DNA from: Delphinapterus leucas
Taxonomy: Eukaryota > Chordata > Mammalia > Artiodactyla > Monodontidae
NCBI RefSeq assembly: GCF_002288925.2
Contig: NW_022098063.1
Coordinates: 1,915,424 to 1,979,423, forward strand
Reading direction: 5' to 3'
Length of the DNA: 64,000 bases
Positions 1-11,932 of the stretch are shown piece after piece. The number at the start of each line of letters is the position of its first letter. Position 1 is the first letter of the stretch. Made by a program: the position numbers and the translations under genes. Below the pieces are notes generated by a model, which was not told the origin of the DNA, searched no databases, and saw only the letters and a list, made by a program, of their open reading frames with translations.

Positions 1-894
1 ACCTCAAGCATGTCATTATATCTCTAAGCCAAGGTCAGAATTCTAAATGTTTTGATTTGCCAGTTCTATTTTAAAAGTATGTTACTCATTCAAATAGAGG
101 TTGAATATGCCAGGGTTTGATCCCATTGGCATGCCATTTGGAAATGGATATTCCAGACATTGCCTGGTTTAGTATTTTGAACTAAAGCCTGCTGGCCTGG
201 GAATGTCATTACTTCTGGAGAAAATGATTTACCTGTGTGACTTTTCAATCAGCAAATTATTTAAAAAATAAATCTAAAAAGGAAAATATTGTTCTTGCCA
301 GGATGAGCAAAACATTTTCTTCTTTTATAGTGTGTAACTGAAAAAATCTGCCAAATGCAAAGCCTTTTTTTCCAAAAGTAATGAGAATATATGACTTAGA
401 TATAGTCAAACCCATTTTTTTTCTTCTTGGTATTGAAGCCATATACCTTTACGTTAACTCTCAAGTCACTTGAACATGTTAGGGGAATTATCAGTCAATT
501 GCTAAACAGCATATCTGATCTGCATTTGCCCCAAAGCATTAGAGTTGCCTGAAAGTCATTGCATCCCGCAAGAATCCAATGTATTCTAGAGACATGATTT
601 GCATGGTGGTAGTATCAGGACTCCATTCCTCTAAAAGCAAGCATGATTCAATGCAGAAAAAATCATGAGTTGGTGTGGAACATGGAGCTCATTGACACAA
701 ACCAGGCATTTTATTTTCATTCAAAGTCTACTCTGCTTTATGAGGGTGCATGATAAATTTGACTTCAAGAGAAATCACAAAATTATAGCAGAAGTATTGA
801 GATAATGTACTCTCCTCCCCAGCCAAAGATATGTCTAGGTGATGGTTATGTATGCCAGGGATGTGTTAGAGATGTTAACTTAAAAATTTAATTT
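1..894. other. Unique non-coding sequence
   Basis: AT-rich DNA with no recognisable repeat family, RNA gene or convincing exon. Open frames here are short and have stop-rich neighbours, as expected by chance. Confidence 0.6.
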
Positions 895-1385
895 TAGAGG
901 TTTTTAAAGCAGATGAAGTGAGAGGAGGACAGTTTGGCATACAAAATAAAAAGATCAATAAAAACAGGCATGATAACATGTGGCTTTGGGTGCTGACAGA
1001 AGGGAACTGAGCGGTGATCAGAGATGAGACAGAGTGGTAGGAAGGGAATGGATAAAAGACATTATGTTGTGTGCCCTGTTAAGGAGTCTGAACTTAATTC
1101 TTTAGGTATGGTAAAAACCTCAAAAAGTTTGTATGTAAGTAGAATAGAAGATGGTGTGGTCAGGGTTCCATTTTATGTAAACCATTCTGGCAATGGTGTA
1201 GAGCCAGATTGTTAGGAGGCAATAGAAACAGGCCCAATAAAGATTACGAAGGTCTGAGTGAACAGGAAAGTAGCGGGATGGAGGGGAAAGAATTGACATG
1301 AGAGACTGGAAGTAGATTTATCTGACAGGAGTATATGGTAGGTGGGATGAAGAACTTCTGAGGAGGTGATTGGTGGATGGTAGCA
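895..1385 (-). mobile_element. L2 LINE fragment, reverse orientation
   Basis: The stretch reads like the reverse complement of L2: a run about a receding 'gccctgttaaggagtctgaactt' type sentence around 1074-1096, then a 'ttaggaggcaatagaa' block near 1213. These match in order the segments seen when L2 lies antisense. It is strongly diverged, so this is an ancient copy. The ORFs crossing it are chance frames. The family call is from memory of the consensus. Confidence 0.5.
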
Positions 1386-3207
1386 TTTTCACTGGCCTCC
1401 TCTACCTTATGTTTACATTGACTAGTGGGATCATTTGTTTTTATACTGCAGATTTTGAAGAAAATGTGTTTTCTTACATAATATGTTCCTAGATTACTTG
1501 GAATCATGAAGAAGAGTTTCTTTGACATGTTCATTTGTTCAACATCAAATGTCGTTACAGGATCAAGGAAACTGATACATGACCAAAATTTAAGGGAGCG
1601 ATGTTTTGGAGATATATAATCTCTATAATATATAAGCATGAAGCTCTCACCCCAAAAAAATAAGTGAACAGAAAACTAATTCTTTTGACACTCTGCTTAT
1701 GATTTCAGGAAAGTGATGTTCAGATTTTGTGCTTTTCATGTTATAATATTTAAAACCTAGCACAGCAAGCCATAGCACACAAGATAACACCTTGCATCAG
1801 GCAATCTTTATTGTTATACTGAATTAAAACATATGATTTTCATCACCTTCAATTAATATTATCACTTAGTCTTACTTTAGTCATCAACAAAAGGGGTGGG
1901 GCATTTTTATAAGATAGTCTTTAGGGTCACTTTTAATTCCATAATATTATTTTAGCATTAAATTCTGAAAAGCATCACTTGGCAAAGAAGCATTTTACCA
2001 TCTTAGCTTAAGATGCTAAGGTGACTAAAACAAATCTTCTCTCTTTCCTCAAATAAAATTAGATATGTGAACATTTTGTCTGTTGTAACCTCTGGTGAGA
2101 AATGGGTTTCCTGGTAATTTTTAGGGTCTAAGCATATGTACACTGCTATAATTTTTAAGTGTAGGAAGTAAGTATGTCTGAACAACATATCCAGATTTAC
2201 TCTCCTTTGTAATTGTATTTTCATTCCTGAAGTTGAGAGATTACAGACACACTGACACATTGTGCAAAACAGTACTGTTGAAATTGAGAGTCACTTTGGT
2301 TCACTGTTATTCCCCCAACCCGAGCAAAAAAAAAAAAAAAAGATTTCCAAAGACGCCACCACTGTATAGGTATGAAATAGTTATGCCACGGGTGTGAATT
2401 TCCTCAGCAATAGATAAGACTATCAGCAATGAGGGCAACTTTAAATGTTTGAAATGTCACAAATCTGGCCTTGGAGTAATTTTTCAAATATTCATAATTT
2501 GGATGTTTATTTTTCTAAATTGGCCACGAGTGGCTTCCTTTTTGCAAACTAGACCCATGGAAAGTTTCAATTTTTACAGTCACTTTCTAAGTTACACATA
2601 TGCAAAAATAATCAAAGAGTAAGAACAGCATTTTCCTCTCATCCTTGTGTAACTTAAAAACAGCAGTGCAAGTTTGGCTCACACACCACGCAAACTTTCA
2701 TCTTTTACTGGAGCCCATTAGATCAAAAGGATAATGTTACAGAAAGATGTGAACGGATGGAACAGGCTGTCAAATAGTGAGTTTGCTCTTTTTTTCTTCT
2801 AATTTTTGAGAAGTCCCTTTATTAAAAAGAAAAAAAAATGCTGTACTTTAAACCACCATAAGTGAAACCAAAGACATCTCATAGATGTGTAAAACTGGTA
2901 AAATTAATGATGAAATTAAAAGAATTCACGTTTATAAACCTTAGAGAGGGTACATTTTTAACGTTTGATTTTAATATATGAGTTATAAAGATTTATCCTC
3001 CAATTATTATTTTATTTTAGTGTCATGAAGTGTGTTTTAAAGTGAAAATGGTATTTGTTAAGTTCCCCTGCAGCTTCTATGTTCTGTTAAGAAAAGCAAG
3101 ATAACCAAAAAGTAGAGCCTCGGTCAGCATCAAGCAGAGGAGCAGAAGCATTTTAATAAGTTGGATGTTCCTACTTCCGTATTTGGCTTCTTGTGATCCC
3201 TTAAAAT
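1386..3207. other. Unique AT-rich sequence
   Basis: No repeat family recognised. It contains a pure A run of about 17 bases near 2326-2341 with no SINE body in front of it, and a second A-rich patch near 2824-2838. Nothing resembles an exon with splice sites. Confidence 0.5.
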
Positions 3208-3217
3208 GGCATGTGTA

Positions 3218-3430
3218 GGGCTTCCCTGGTGGCGCAGTGGTTGGGAGTCCGCCTGCCGATGCAGGGGACCACGGGTTCGTGCCCCGGTCCGGGAGGATCC
3301 CGCATGCCGCGGAGCGGCTGGGCCCGTGAGCCATGGCCGCTGAGCCTGCGCGTCCGGAGCCTGTGCTCCGCAACGGGAGAGGCCACAGCAGTGAGAGGCC
3401 TGTGTACCGAAAAAAAAAAAAAAAAAAAAA
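3218..3430 (+). mobile_element. CHR-2 SINE, plus strand
   Basis: A tRNA-derived SINE whose tRNA-like head starts gggcttccctggtggcg. A pol III A box (3230-3240) and a B box-like ggttcgtgccc (3274-3284) are visible. The body is about 190 bp, much shorter than CHR-1, consistent with the internally deleted CHR-2 type of cetaceans. It ends in an A tail of about 22. Flanking ggcatgtgta (3208-3217) and ggcacgtgca (3431-3440) are a target-site duplication with two differences. Such SINEs encode no protein; mobilisation depends on L1 machinery (family knowledge). Open frames on both strands here are by-products of its high GC content. Confidence 0.92.
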
Positions 3431-3440
3431 GGCACGTGCA

Positions 3441-3929
3441 CTGTAACGTGGTAATTTGGTGTCATGCAGAATTGAGTAAAATACTCTGGTACCTGACTTA
3501 AAAGAAGTAAATTATCTCTGAAAATAAGCCATAGAGATAAAAGAATAAGTTTCTCTTTAAAAGTAAAGATGAACACCTCATTTACTATGAAAGTAATTGA
3601 GTTATGGCCAGTTTTGCAAAGTCTAGGGGTATGTTTTATATAAAACAGTATACACTTGTATATACATGTAAATCACTATAATGACATAAAGACTGTCCTT
3701 AATGCAATGCTATTGATATGATTGCTACTTATTTTTAAAATAATATTTTACTGACCTGAAATTAGTAAGGAATTAGATGTTTCAAATAAGCTCTTTAAAA
3801 GTAATGGACCACATGCTTGGATTCTAAAATAACATTTATATTATATTTAATAAAATGTACATAATAGAAATCTTTCCCAAATCTAAATGCCCATACTACT
3901 GCTCAATGAAATATCTATTCTCCTTGTTA
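3441..3929. other. Unique AT-rich sequence
   Basis: AT-rich with short alternating purine-pyrimidine patches (for example near 3650-3670). No repeat family or exon recognised. Confidence 0.5.
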
Positions 3930-4300
3930 TAGTAGGCACATAACTGGACTACATTTGTTAGCCTTACTTGAAATTAAGTGTGGTTATTTGCCTTAGTTCC
4001 AGCCAGTGGCACTTGGGCAGAAGTGACAGATGCCACTTCTAGACCTACCTCAAACAAAACTCCCCTTACACTCTTTCATTCTGACTAGAAGAAAGAGGAC
4101 CTTCCAACTTTGGAAGCCAAGTGTTGAAGGTGGAGGAGGCTTTGTCCCAAATTGACTCCATGGAGGAAGGTCACCCCACCACCCTATGTTCCAGGCTAAT
4201 ACTGTTACATAAACATGAAATAGACTTCTATTGTGTTTGGACCATTATACACTTTGGAGTCTATTTGTTATTGCATTTAGCCTATCCTAAGTAATACATC
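3930..4300 (+). mobile_element. Solo LTR, MaLR-like (MLT1 type)
   Basis: Reads like the 5'-to-3' order of an old non-autonomous MaLR LTR. A 'ccagccagtggcacttggg' block (3999-4017) comes first. Then comes a 'ttggaagccaagtgttgaag' block (4111-4130). The tail runs from 'gaaatagacttctattgtg' (4217-4235) to 'agcctatcctaagtaataca' (4279-4298). No second LTR or interior is seen beside it, so it is probably a solo LTR left by recombination. The exact subfamily is uncertain. Confidence 0.6.
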
Positions 4301-4564
4301 AATACTTTTTAATAAAAAAAAATCCTGAACATAACATTTTTTGTTGGGGTCATCATCAAATACTCATAAAATGGCCTACTTCACACTTTCTCCTCCTACC
4401 ACTAATGTCCCACACCTCATCCCCATTCTGACTCTGTGATGGTATGTTTACCTCATGTTTCCTTGAGAGTATAAAAACAGACTGAAATTCCCTTATCTAC
4501 ACACTGCGTTATACTGCCTCCTTCTCCACATTTCTATTCATGTGTTTCTTTCTTTCCTGTTTCA
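4301..4564. other. Unique sequence
   Basis: No repeat or exon recognised in this short interval between the LTR and the CHR-1 SINE. Confidence 0.5.
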
Positions 4565-4581
4565 TTAATAATAAAAAGTTA

Positions 4582-4907
4582 GGACTTCCCTGGTGGCACA
4601 GTGGTTAAGGATCCACCTGCCAATTCAGGGGACATGGGTTCGAACCCTGGTCCAGGAAGATCCCACATGCCACGGAACGACAAAGCCCGTGCACCACAAC
4701 TACTGAGTTTGCGCTCTAGACGTGAGCCACAGCTACTGAAGCCCGTGCACCTAGAGCCCATGCTCCGCAACAAGAGAAGCCACCGCAATGAGAAGCCCTT
4801 TTACCACAACAAAGAGTAGGCCCTGCTCACTGCAACTAGAGAAAGCTGGCATGCAGCAACGAAGACCCAATGCAGCCAAAAATAAATAAATAAATTTATT
4901 TTAAAAA
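4582..4907 (+). mobile_element. CHR-1 SINE, plus strand
   Basis: The long, older form of the CHR SINE. The tRNA-like head ggacttccctggtggc is followed by the 'ccacaactactga' type internal repeats and the 3' part 'agaagccaccgcaatgagaa', then 'gaagacccaa(t)gcagcc', ending in an (AAAT)n tail. It is about 325 bp, which separates it from the eight ~200-bp CHR-2 copies in the window. Flanks 4565-4581 and 4908-4924 match at 13 of 17 positions and look like a decayed target-site duplication. Divergence from the other CHR copies and from the duplication itself both argue for greater age. Confidence 0.9.
4594..4647 (+). promoter_or_regulatory. Internal pol III promoter of CHR-1 (A and B boxes)
   Basis: A box tggcacagtgg lies at 4594-4604 and B box ggttcgaaccc at 4637-4647. 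The B box fits the tRNA consensus GGTTCRANNCC fully, unlike the CHR-2 copies, where the A is replaced (ggttcgtgccc). Spacing is typical of tRNA-derived SINEs. Whether it is transcribed cannot be seen. Confidence 0.7.
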
Positions 4908-4924
4908 TTAATGATAATACATTA

Positions 4925-6117
4925 AAAGAAGCAATTAGATTGTGTGAAAAAAGACTTAACAAAATCCGTTCTTTGGGCCTGAGAATTTGAACTTCATTTA
5001 GCTCTCTAACTTTGTTCCTCTGGTAACTGATAAAAAATGCTGTTAACCATATTATCAGGCAGTATTGCTTACAACGAAAATATCACCTGATATACTACAT
5101 CTGGATTGAATGTAACTTTCATCCTTCCTGTGTGGTGGCTCTCGTAACTGGTATGTCTTCTGTGCAGTCTCTGGAATTGATGTGTATAGAATTCTTATAA
5201 GAGATATTAACTTCTGTGGGACATGAATCTTTTAAGTTAGAGTGACTTCTGCACCTCTTGATGTGAACTCACATCCCAGCCGTCAAGCTGTGATCTAAGA
5301 TGAGGACAGCTACTGGGGAGGTTCTGTGAACTGCCACATGGGCTGCTGCAAGGACTTTTCAAAGGAATGCCTGTTGTTGTCCCCCTATAAAGCTGTCATT
5401 CTCACCTATCTCTCTCTGAGCAGTCCAGTCCTAGTGTGGCCTGTGGTAGTCCTGTGAATCCGAATATTTAGCTGAAACCAAGAAGGTCCTTAGCGGGCTT
5501 TGCCTGTCTCTAATCCAATCCCCACTCTCTGTTCCATCAGTCCAGCAAGCACCCCTGCTCTACTTCAGCAGAACTCTGGAGGCTTGTTGCCTTGGGAAGG
5601 TAAACAGAAGAGCCTCTAGAATAGGAGAAGTTAGACACAGTTGTGTGTAGGAGTACTGTACGAAAACAGGGTGTTGGTATTTGCATACCAATTCCTAACT
5701 AAAGGTAACAACTTAATTCTACATTTGTTAACACTCAACCTAACTTAAATTTAAATTCCAAAAGTATATACTGTACCAACTACAGGAACTTTTTCTTAAA
5801 AGACTATTTTTAAAAATGGAATGAAAAAAAATGGAATGTATCATATAGCCATGTATACAAAAAGAGAGTTTGATTTATAGGATGCATGGAAATATGGATG
5901 TTAAATAAAACATATAAATAAACAGTATGATTTTAAATTATCATCTTAAATGGTCCTCAGCCAAACGAAGTGAATTCAGATAAAGTGTACTATTCTAACT
6001 GTAAAATAAAATGAAGAAAAAAAAAGTAACAGGATTTTTAAAAGAAAGATGAATTCCATGCTTTTTTATTCAGAAGAAGTCATCTGATTTAGGAATACAC
6101 TTACACACTTTATCTAG
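4925..6117. other. Unique sequence
   Basis: No repeat family, RNA gene or exon recognised. The block 5140-5620 is less AT-rich than its surroundings but has no open frame of note. Confidence 0.5.
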
Positions 6118-6180
6118 GTATATATATATATATATGTATATATAGTATATGTATGGATACATGTGTATATCAGTATCCAC
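6118..6180. repeat. AT-rich microsatellite (TA/TG)
   Basis: Alternating TA runs interrupted by TG and GTAT units. It is a simple repeat likely to vary in length. Confidence 0.8.
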
Positions 6181-6349
6181 TTAAATAGGCATATGAATAT
6201 GCATATATTTGCATGTGTTTCATGAAATGCCAAGTCTGACATATTCCATGTAAATAAATGGATTTTTATTTGTCCAAATGGTTTTATAATAAATTAAAAT
6301 TATGTTTCTTTGGGTACTAGAGTATCAGTTTGAAAAAAAAAAGAAGCCA

Positions 6350-6745
6350 CAGTATTTCACAGCTCCAATCATCAGGATGTAGAGTCTATATCTCTACCTA
6401 TAGAATTGTTGCTTGGCCATGTGTTTTTAATTGGTTAGTGGACCTTAGCAAATGTTATGCAAGCAATATTTTGATAAACACTATCACCTCGGGGCTTTCC
6501 ATTCTTGCTACTGCGAACCCTGAGACCATGACAGGCAGTAGCCCAGGCTAGCCCTCTGCGAATGAGAAATCATATGGAAAGACCTAGATATTCACGTTCT
6601 CTCAACCATCCAGCTGAGAACCCAGACCATGAGAACTACCCAGAAAGTCCACAGAACATTGCAAAAGAATAAATATAAACATATATTGTTTGAAGTTGTT
6701 AGGTCTTAGGGTAACTCTCTATACAGCAAAAGATAAGATAGAGAT
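6350..6745 (+). mobile_element. 5' LTR of MaLR-like element
   Basis: This block shares ordered landmarks with the block at 8205-8665. Both open with tatttcaca. Both have a 'cggggcttt/ tggggcttcc' then 'gaaccctg(a/g)gac' segment (6491-6526 and 8377-8413). Both end in an aataaa-containing segment followed by a 'gttttaagccact...ttaggg' type 3' end, as in MLT1-like LTRs. The pair in the same orientation suggests the two ends of one element rather than two unrelated solo LTRs. The subfamily is not certain. Confidence 0.55.
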
Positions 6746-8204
6746 ATACCTAGAAACTCAGTGTTGCCAAACAAAATATAAGACATGTGGCATTAGATTT
6801 GGAACCAGGAAGCAGGAAGAAGCTGGAAAAGCTGTGAATAAGTTGTTAGTAAGCTAGATAGAACAATGGGTGGGAAACGCTTAGTTAAGTCTGGAAAAAT
6901 GGCATGGAAATGTCTACAACAGACTGGAAAAATAGCAACCCATGTTATAAAGCAACAAAACAACTGGCAAAACTACTGCCTGTAATAACTTGGAAGACAG
7001 AAAGTGTACCTAATCAACTTTTGGATTTTGGATAATGAAATCTCCAAACAGAATGTTGAGAGTATCAGTGGATGGGCTTCCCTGGTGGCGCAGTGGTTGG
7101 GAGTCCACCTGCCGATGCAGGGGACACAGGTTCGTGCCCCGGTCCGGGAGGATCCCACATGCCGCAGAGCGGCTAGGCCCGTGAGCCATGGCCGCTGAGC
7201 CCGCGCATCTGGAGCCTGTGCTCCGCAACGGGAGAGGCCACAATGGTGAGAGGCCCGCGTACCGCAAAAAAAAAAAAAAAAAAAAGAAAGAAAGAAAGTA
7301 TCAGTGGATGCGTATGGTTGTATACGAGCTGAAGAAAGAACTATTCAGATTGCAAGAAGAACTTAGAGGAGAGGAGCCATTGTTTGCACGGTTGGAAAAC
7401 AAATCAGTCTCCCTAGCTTGGAAAAAAGAATTCTCAACATGAGACAAGATGTAGAGCCAGAGGCAAAATCAAGGATCCACTATAAATTCCCTTGTTAAAG
7501 TCCTCTGAAAGAGCTAGATTAAAGGTCTATGAATCTAAGGTTGCTGTACCATGCCAATTTGACACCTGGCCCAGAGTAGAAAGAGGCTTGTCTTTAAAAG
7601 AAATGAAAATGTGGCTTTCAGGGCGTGGAATGGACCTGAATCAGATCCATAAGAAACCAATCTTAGACTAAAAACATAAACATAACTCAAAATGAAAACA
7701 AAAATGGCCATCTGGCCCTTAAATTTTTTACTCGTAAGAAGCAGAGTGAGAAAATTTCTCAGCTGCAAATATAGACCATTTTTTTGTGCAAAAGGAAGGA
7801 TATCTCAGAGAGCAGAGTCAAAAGCCAGAGGATGAAGCCAAAAGCAGTACGGAACTGTGGTACTTACTGAGGAGGCTCTCCTAAGGACAAGAAGTGGTCT
7901 CTAATCAGGAAACATTTTCTGCCCCTGGAACAGGCTGGATTTCAGAACTGCTACAAATCAGTGACTGTCATGCTCTTCTTTTTGAGCGGCAGTATCCGTT
8001 GTAGCTAACCTCTCTCTATGTCAACACTGTATGTTGGATGTGTGTAATGCATATAACTTGTCTTTTAAGTTCACAGGTTTCTGGATTGAGAACTCCATCC
8101 AAGGAGGCTCCTCTGGATCTAGAACAATCTACTCATTAGATGAGACTTTTCGGGGCACTGGGATGGGTAGAGGTTTACTTTATCTGTGGGTGGAATGGGA
8201 CTAA
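6746..8204 (+). mobile_element. Probable MaLR-like interior, interrupted by a CHR-2 SINE
   Basis: This lies between two similar LTRs. Its text, including 'gaatgttgagagtatcagtg' (7051-7070), 'gtagagccagaggcaaaatc' (7451-7470) and 'ttgacacctggcccagagta' (7559-7578), resembles the non-coding interior of MaLR elements as I recall it. No gag, pol or env-like reading frame is seen, in keeping with MaLR being non-autonomous. The SINE at 7075-7296 was inserted later. If this is wrong, the segment is unique sequence between two solo LTRs. Confidence 0.45.
7075..7296 (+). mobile_element. CHR-2 SINE with GAAA-rich tail, plus strand
   Basis: The body matches the other CHR-2 copies with a few CpG-type changes (for example ccgcagagcggctagg at 7162-7177). 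The tail is A19 or so followed by three GAAA units. Flanking agtatcagtggatg at 7061-7074 and 7297-7310 is a perfect 14-bp target-site duplication. It sits inside the interior of the LTR element, so it is younger than that element. Confidence 0.95.
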
Positions 8205-8665
8205 TTAAAGCCAGAGAGCCAAGTGAGCTAAACTGAGAAAATGCTGACAGTATTTCACAGGAAGTTGTAAAGTCTGCTTCTCCATCCCTTGAATTTCAGT
8301 TTGGCTGTGACTTGCTTTGACGATGGCATGTATGTAAAAAGGATGCAAGAAAACGCATACAGTGGGATTGCATACTGGGGCTTCCCCTCTTTTGCTGTTG
8401 GGAACCCTGGGACTATCATGCAAAGAATCCCAATTTAGCTTCTTGGAGATGAGGGACCACAAAGAGAGAGGTCCCAGCCACTGACAGAGAGGTTTTAGCT
8501 GAGGTCTCTGTCCTATGAGTGAGGCCATCCGAAACCACTGAGCCCCAGCTGACCCAGCCCACATATCCTACTGAATTCTGAGCAATAATAAAGATGGACT
8601 ATTTTAAGCCATTAAAATTTAGGGTGGCTTGTTATTCAGCCAAAGATAGTGGTAATCTATAGTCT
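8205..8665 (+). mobile_element. 3' LTR of MaLR-like element
   Basis: Partner of the block at 6350-6745. The 3' part has the polyadenylation-type sequence aataataaagatgg (8584-8597) followed by ttttaagccattaaaatt (8603-8620) and 'agggtggcttgttattcagc', a characteristic MLT1-like ending. It is old and diverged, with no intact open frame. Confidence 0.6.
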
Positions 8666-9124
8666 TTATAAAGTAATCATAATTTGTCTTAATTTTCACA
8701 GTGCCCTTATTACTGAGCTAATAACATAGCTTCCCAAGATTAGTAATTTATTAATTAATTTGCCTAATTTAACTATAGCTGGAATTTCTTGAACTTACCT
8801 TTTTCTCACTGCTTACAGCTAACAATTGGTCACACAGCTGGTGGTATCTCTCTAGGATGAAGGACACATTTCTCTAAATAGGCCTGGAAGAGACTCCGAA
8901 CAGAATGAGGAAGAGAGCAAAGCCAGCGCATGTGCTATGATGATTCTTTGAGAGCCCAATGATGCTTGTTCCTAGCCCTAGAGCTCCCATTTCTTGGCTT
9001 TGGAAAGCAAGGCATAGCACAAACTACTCTTAGTGACTTTGTAGGCTAGAAACAGTTGCTAGAGGTGCCAGATAATTCTTGAAGAATGGATGCTCATTTT
9101 TAAGAAGAGTTGTCTAATCCCTTG
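8666..9124. other. Unique sequence
   Basis: No repeat family or exon recognised. Confidence 0.5.
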
Positions 9125-9291
9125 CTACTCAAAGTACTGTATGGTTCTCAGACCAGCAACATTGGCATCACCTGGGAGCTTGTTAGAAATTCAGATTTAC
9201 AGACCCTACCCCAGACCCACTGAGTCAGACTCTGCATGTTAACATAATCCCTGGGGGACTGTATATACATTAAAGTTTGGGAAGCATTGGT
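9125..9291 (-). mobile_element. MER5-like hAT DNA transposon fragment
   Basis: The sequence gaccagcaacattggcatca (9151-9170) then cctgggagcttgttagaaat (9171-9190), and the closing 'taaagtttgggaagcattgg' (9271-9290), match the reverse orientation of MER5A in order. It is a non-autonomous hAT-Charlie relic of placental-mammal age with no coding capacity. Confidence 0.85.
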
Positions 9292-9550
9292 CTGTTCTCC
9301 GGTCAAAAGCATACAGGTCATTCTACTAAATGTATTCAAAATTTCTCCAAAACTACTAACTGAAATTTTATGGTCCCTCAAACTCAGAGCCCCTCTTTGT
9401 TGCCATGAAAACCGTGAAGTCATAAGTGCATCCTCTTAAGTCAAACAACTCAAATTCCCCAGGGCGAATCATATGTAGTTGAAAATGTTCTATCAGTTTT
9501 GACTAAAAAAACAGCAATTTTATAGGTATCAACCATGTACTTTGAGAAGC

Positions 9551-9792
9551 ATGATACAGTACAAAGGACATGGGCCTTAGAGCCATGCTTGTCTATGTTA
9601 AAAATACCCCAATTTCTCTACCTGTCTGTTATGTGACCTTGGGAAAAATTACTTAATCTCTTGAGTTTCAGTTGCCTCACTTGAAAAATATGGATAATAA
9701 TTGTTTATTCACAATGTAATTAAATAGGTTCAATAAGAAAATATATGTGATTATGCCTAATGCAATGCCTGGTTCATGGTAGAAACTACATT
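9551..9792 (+). mobile_element. MIR SINE, plus strand
   Basis: The ordered MIR landmarks are present. These are 'gggccttagagcca' (9572-9585), 'gtgaccttgggaaaaattac' (9632-9651), 'gtttcagttgcctcac', then 'atgcctggttcatggta' near 9765-9781. Ancient and diverged. Confidence 0.85.
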
Positions 9793-11932
9793 GGTGTGTG
9801 TTTTCCTTGTGACTCGGATTTGGCTGCCAAAATGAAAAAAAACAGTAAGACATTTAAATCAATTTGAAAAATGACTATTTAGGGGTTCTGAGTTGCTGGT
9901 CTCAAGGTTTTAAGGCAGGAAGTGATATTTGAATACTCAAGGAGGTATTTCCTTGTGATCCCCTAATGCTTTTTCAGTTGTTACTGGGTACTTAGGAAGA
10001 CCCTTTCACCCTCTTTTAGGATATCAGGTCTCTAGCTGATTGTTTTGCCAGGTTGTACAAAAGCATGCCCCACTGGTCTGAAAGAACTGAATTGCTTATT
10101 CTTTTTCTTATTTTTTTCCCCTTCAGCAATGTGACCTTCCTTTTAGAGTGTTAGCAATGAACTCAGAAAAGAGTTTACACTGCCAGCTGTGGGTTCAGAT
10201 AAACAGATTTATATTAATCCACTGAGTAATTGGGAACATTTCATCTAATAAGGCACTTTGCTTAGCTCATGCCAGCTGACTGAGGTGAATACAAGATTTG
10301 CTGTATCATCTGCTCAGAAGAATAAATTTGATTGTGAACATACTTCCATGGTGTCATACTATATCACTAAAGAAAAATGGGGAAGTTAGGGGCTGACCTG
10401 AAAGATACAACAATTTCAACTGAATTAATGTCCCACTGAGATCTTCAAACACCATTCCCCAGAGGCCAGCTTCAAGCATTACTAGAGCAATTACATTTCA
10501 TATTAGACTGTTTCACGCAAGGAATGAAATAAAACTGTCTATTCATTTTATAGTTTAAACAGACTTGAAATGTAGCAGGAGGGAATCTTTTTCTAATCAT
10601 CCATACTAACACATCCCACAGAGTGACATGTTAAAGAAGTAAAAGTCAGAGAAGAAGATGAAACATAAAGGAAAAATACAAGCAATTGAATTTTAAAAGT
10701 CTCACTTTCTGCAAATTATATATAGGAAAGCAGAGAATATCAGCATTAGGATCAGGCAGAAATACAGGCTGGCAAGTCTGTACCTAATGGGAAATACTCT
10801 ATTAGTGATCATCAATTGCGTTTTGCATGGGCTTCCAGTAACATGGTACCTTTATAAATATGCAATTTCAATCTATAATTCAATTATATTTACCATAAGC
10901 CTTGTTTAGAGAAAATTTACTACTTTAGAGCTCATGGAAACAATATAAATCTGTGTTTATTGATGAAGCAGGGCTGTAAGTGCTCAAGAAGTCCTTAATA
11001 GAAAGATATCATCATGAGTAACATATGGGAGCATAAAGTGGTCATATAAAATGTGTTATTTACCAAGATAAAAGTACTATCTAAAACTGTAGTTTCCACA
11101 GGTGAAAAAAATGTAGAAAGCACCTACATTCACATACTCTGGAAGGACATTAAAACCTGTTTGAATTACTACTAAGGGAGGCACAGCATATGAAGATCTG
11201 ACTTGCCAGAGCCAAAATGAAGTTTATCTTCACATTCTGGCCTATATAATAAAGAGACAAATCATATTGTGGTCGGCAGCAAATAGGAGCACAGCCATGT
11301 TGTATGAATTAAGAGTGAACAAAGAGAGGCTACTTAGAGAAAAGACAAAACAACAAGGCAACCAGAAATGGCTCTTGGAAATGCACATGGACACTATTAA
11401 ATACACTCGTTTGGCTCTTATGTTTGGACTTAGAGGCACAGAAGAGGCCATTCAGGTTAGTCTACTCAGCTGCTTTTCTTGATGAGAAGGTCTCGTTTTA
11501 AAGTAGTTACAGGCTCAAATTTCCAACATCATTTAAGATTCCTGGGTTCTATTCCCTGCTCTGAAATTGACTTCAACATTTTTATTTTTTCCATTAAAAT
11601 TCACTGATAATAATAAATACTGGATAGTTACAGACCCCTTAGTTTCCTCATATCATCGCTTCTCATACACACCAGTGTCACAATCTTTGTCGTATTCACA
11701 TAAATTATATCTTAGTCCTTATTCAGTATTGTTAATATTTGTTCTTCAAATAATTCGTTATAGTATTTTAACGTGTCATAAATGCATCGTGAAAGTTATA
11801 GATCTGAGGTATGTGATGTTTAATAATGAACATATATAATTACATTATTATTAAGATAAAGAGATTCATTTGGTTATAGTCTGTAATCATATCATGTATC
11901 TCACTTTGGGAAACACTGTCATCTACTTCTGT
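9793..11932. other. Repeat-poor unique sequence
   Basis: About 2.1 kb without any repeat I recognise, in a window that is otherwise dense in fossils. There are no splice-flanked open frames. Two overlapping ~70-codon frames on opposite strands at 11242-11482 show no family resemblance and are probably chance. The block could hold conserved non-coding elements; that is inference only. Confidence 0.5.

Noticed and set aside
3218..3300. tRNA-like gene in the CHR heads
   Set aside because: The A and B boxes are tRNA-derived, but the cloverleaf is not maintained and the unit continues into a SINE body with an A tail.
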